Assembly (NCBI RefSeq): GCF_001429765.1
Contig: NZ_LMJB01000010.1
Coordinates: forward strand, 196,296 to 260,295
Direction: 5' to 3'
DNA length: 64,000 bases
DNA from: Flavobacterium sp. Root901
Lineage (GTDB): Bacteria; Bacteroidota; Bacteroidia; Flavobacteriales; Flavobacteriaceae
Shown: positions 63,186 through 64,000 of the stretch, piece by piece
Layout: the number at the start of each line of letters is the position of its first letter
How positions within the stretch are numbered: position 1 is the first letter of the stretch
Position numbers and translations under genes: made by a program
Notes under the pieces: generated by a model
Databases searched by the model: none
Told to the model about the DNA's origin: nothing
The model's input: the letters and a program-made list of their open reading frames with translations, nothing else

Positions 63186-63204
63186 CCTGATTGAGTCCTA
63201 AAGT

Positions 63205-63390
63205 TTACAAATCTGACAGTATTTGATGAAATTCTTCTTTAGTTTTACCTAATTTTTGCTGTAGTCTTCCGTACATTTCATCTTCTTTACCTTCAGCAAA
63301 CATTAAATCATCATCTGTCAGTTCAGCATATTTTTGCTTAAGTTTACCTTTCAACTCATTCCAGTTTCCTTTTATTTCTGTAGTATTCAT
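63205..63390 (-). CDS. CsbD family stress protein
   Basis: A 61-residue soluble protein: IKGNWNELKGKLKQKYAELTDDDL and EGKEDEMYGRLQQKLG are the CsbD hallmark. CsbD is induced by general stress in Bacillus; the molecular role is unknown. It has its own terminator. Confidence 0.93.
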   Translation of the reverse strand: MNTTEIKGNWNELKGKLKQKYAELTDDDLMFAEGKEDEMYGRLQQKLGKTKEEFHQILSDL

Positions 63391-63537
63391 AATCGTGTTT
63401 ATTTGTAATTTATAATGTAAAATTGCAATTTCCCGTTCGGTTTTTGTTACACGAATTTTCAGGATCGTTGCATAATTTTCATTAGGATATTTTAATCTAT
63501 GTTGAAATTTAACCTAAATAATCAGTATCTAAGTTTT

Positions 63538-64000
63538 TTACGCCTGATAACGGCGCAGGACCCAGGCCATTTTTTCATGTTCCTGAAGCAGTCCTGTCAC
63601 AAAATCTGCAGAACCTGCGTCATTGGTTTCATTTTCAAAAACCGGAATATAATCTCTAAACTCCGTTACCAGCTGTTCGTGGTTTTCTAAAAGTTCTTCC
63701 AGCATATGTTTTTGCGAAGCATATTCTTTTGGAGATTCTTTTAAAGTCGAATTTTCGATAAATTCTTTCATTGTACCGATTGTTTTTTCGCCAAGCTGAC
63801 TGATTCTTTCAGCAACTTCGTCAATCTGCGCTTCCAGAATTCTATACTGTTCTTCAAACAATTTATGAAGTTCCATAAAACTGTTTCCTGAAATATTCCA
63901 GTGAAACTTTCTGGTTTTTACATAAAGAGTCATTTCGTTAGACAGGATAGTGGCTAAAATAGTAGAGCTTTTTTTTAAGTTAGCACTTGATATTCCGATG
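63538..64000 (-). CDS. dps: Dps-family ferritin-like protein (5' end outside window)
   Basis: The frame stays open upstream of an internal ATG (63933) to the window end, adding GISSANLKKSSTILATILSNE, so the true start is outside. Dps ferroxidase residues are visible: His in KFHWNISG, His in ELHKLFEEQY and Asp/Glu in QIDEVAERI. It oxidises iron with H2O2, stores it in a 12-mer cage and shields DNA. It fits the stress cluster that ends here. Confidence 0.92.
   Translation of the reverse strand, partial: IGISSANLKKSSTILATILSNEMTLYVKTRKFHWNISGNSFMELHKLFEEQYRILEAQIDEVAERISQLGEKTIGTMKEFIENSTLKESPKEYASQKHMLEELLENHEQLVTEFRDYIPVFENETNDAGSADFVTGLLQEHEKMAWVLRRYQA

Noticed and set aside
1..64000. tRNA, rRNA, CRISPR array, insertion sequence
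   Set aside because: None could be recognised by eye: no regular 28-37-nt direct repeats with spacers, no transposase frame, no cloverleaf-like run. A tRNAscan or Rfam search would settle the RNA part.

Overview
The window is AT-rich chromosomal DNA from a Bacteroidetes bacterium, most likely a Flavobacterium. Evidence: TAnnTTTG promoter elements with an upstream TTG, a fused SecDF, a type IX secretion (T9SS) type B C-terminal sorting domain followed by PorP/SprF- and OmpA-type genes, several TonB-dependent receptors, and families typical of the group (DUF5723, DUF5995, DUF1573, DUF4198). I saw no rRNA, tRNA, CRISPR array, insertion sequence or prophage. The window cuts the first gene (a TonB-dependent receptor) and the last (Dps).

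Layout. 1-2.4 kb: receptor C-terminus, a small GreA-like protein, and an intergenic region with two large inverted repeats. 2.4-6 kb: two consecutive asparagine synthetase genes, the second lacking the glutaminase nucleophile. 6-16.2 kb: M16 peptidase, gyrB, malate dehydrogenase, secDF and a PagL-like lipid A deacylase. 16.2-21.6 kb (minus): lgt, yidD, cysS, a four-helix-bundle (23S intervening-sequence type) gene between repeats, folE and an aminotransferase. 21.7-28.9 kb (plus): an aspartyl-protease/PDZ protein and a T9SS type B set. 29-34.3 kb: small secreted proteins, valS and an APC permease. 34.4-41.6 kb: two TonB siderophore receptors and a DUF4198 protein between them, each with its own promoter, terminator and a shared 23-nt operator-like site, then an MFS transporter. 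41.9-50.7 kb: lipoproteins, topoisomerase III, a monohaem lipoprotein, DUF5995 and a divergent HTH/hypothetical pair. 50.8-54 kb: a compact minus-strand operon of two ComEC-like metallo-beta-lactamase-fold hydrolases, a membrane protein and probably a small membrane-anchored protein; this is the best candidate for an undescribed system. 54.2-57.1 kb: prfA and a DUF5723 protein among heptad repeats. 57.4-64 kb (minus): an envelope/general stress cluster (holin-like, YtxH, lmo0937-type, porin-like, ferritin-like lipoprotein, CHASE3 histidine kinase, response regulator, AraC regulator, CsbD, Dps).

Intergenic DNA is unusually structured. Four families of short-period degenerate repeats recur: a 7-nt GCTAAGG/TTCTAAG type, a TTTAATCG type, a GGAATTT type and a GAATTCGTGGC type. 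They often lie as inverted pairs around terminators or in leaders. Function assignments rest on visible motifs and family knowledge; no database search was run.
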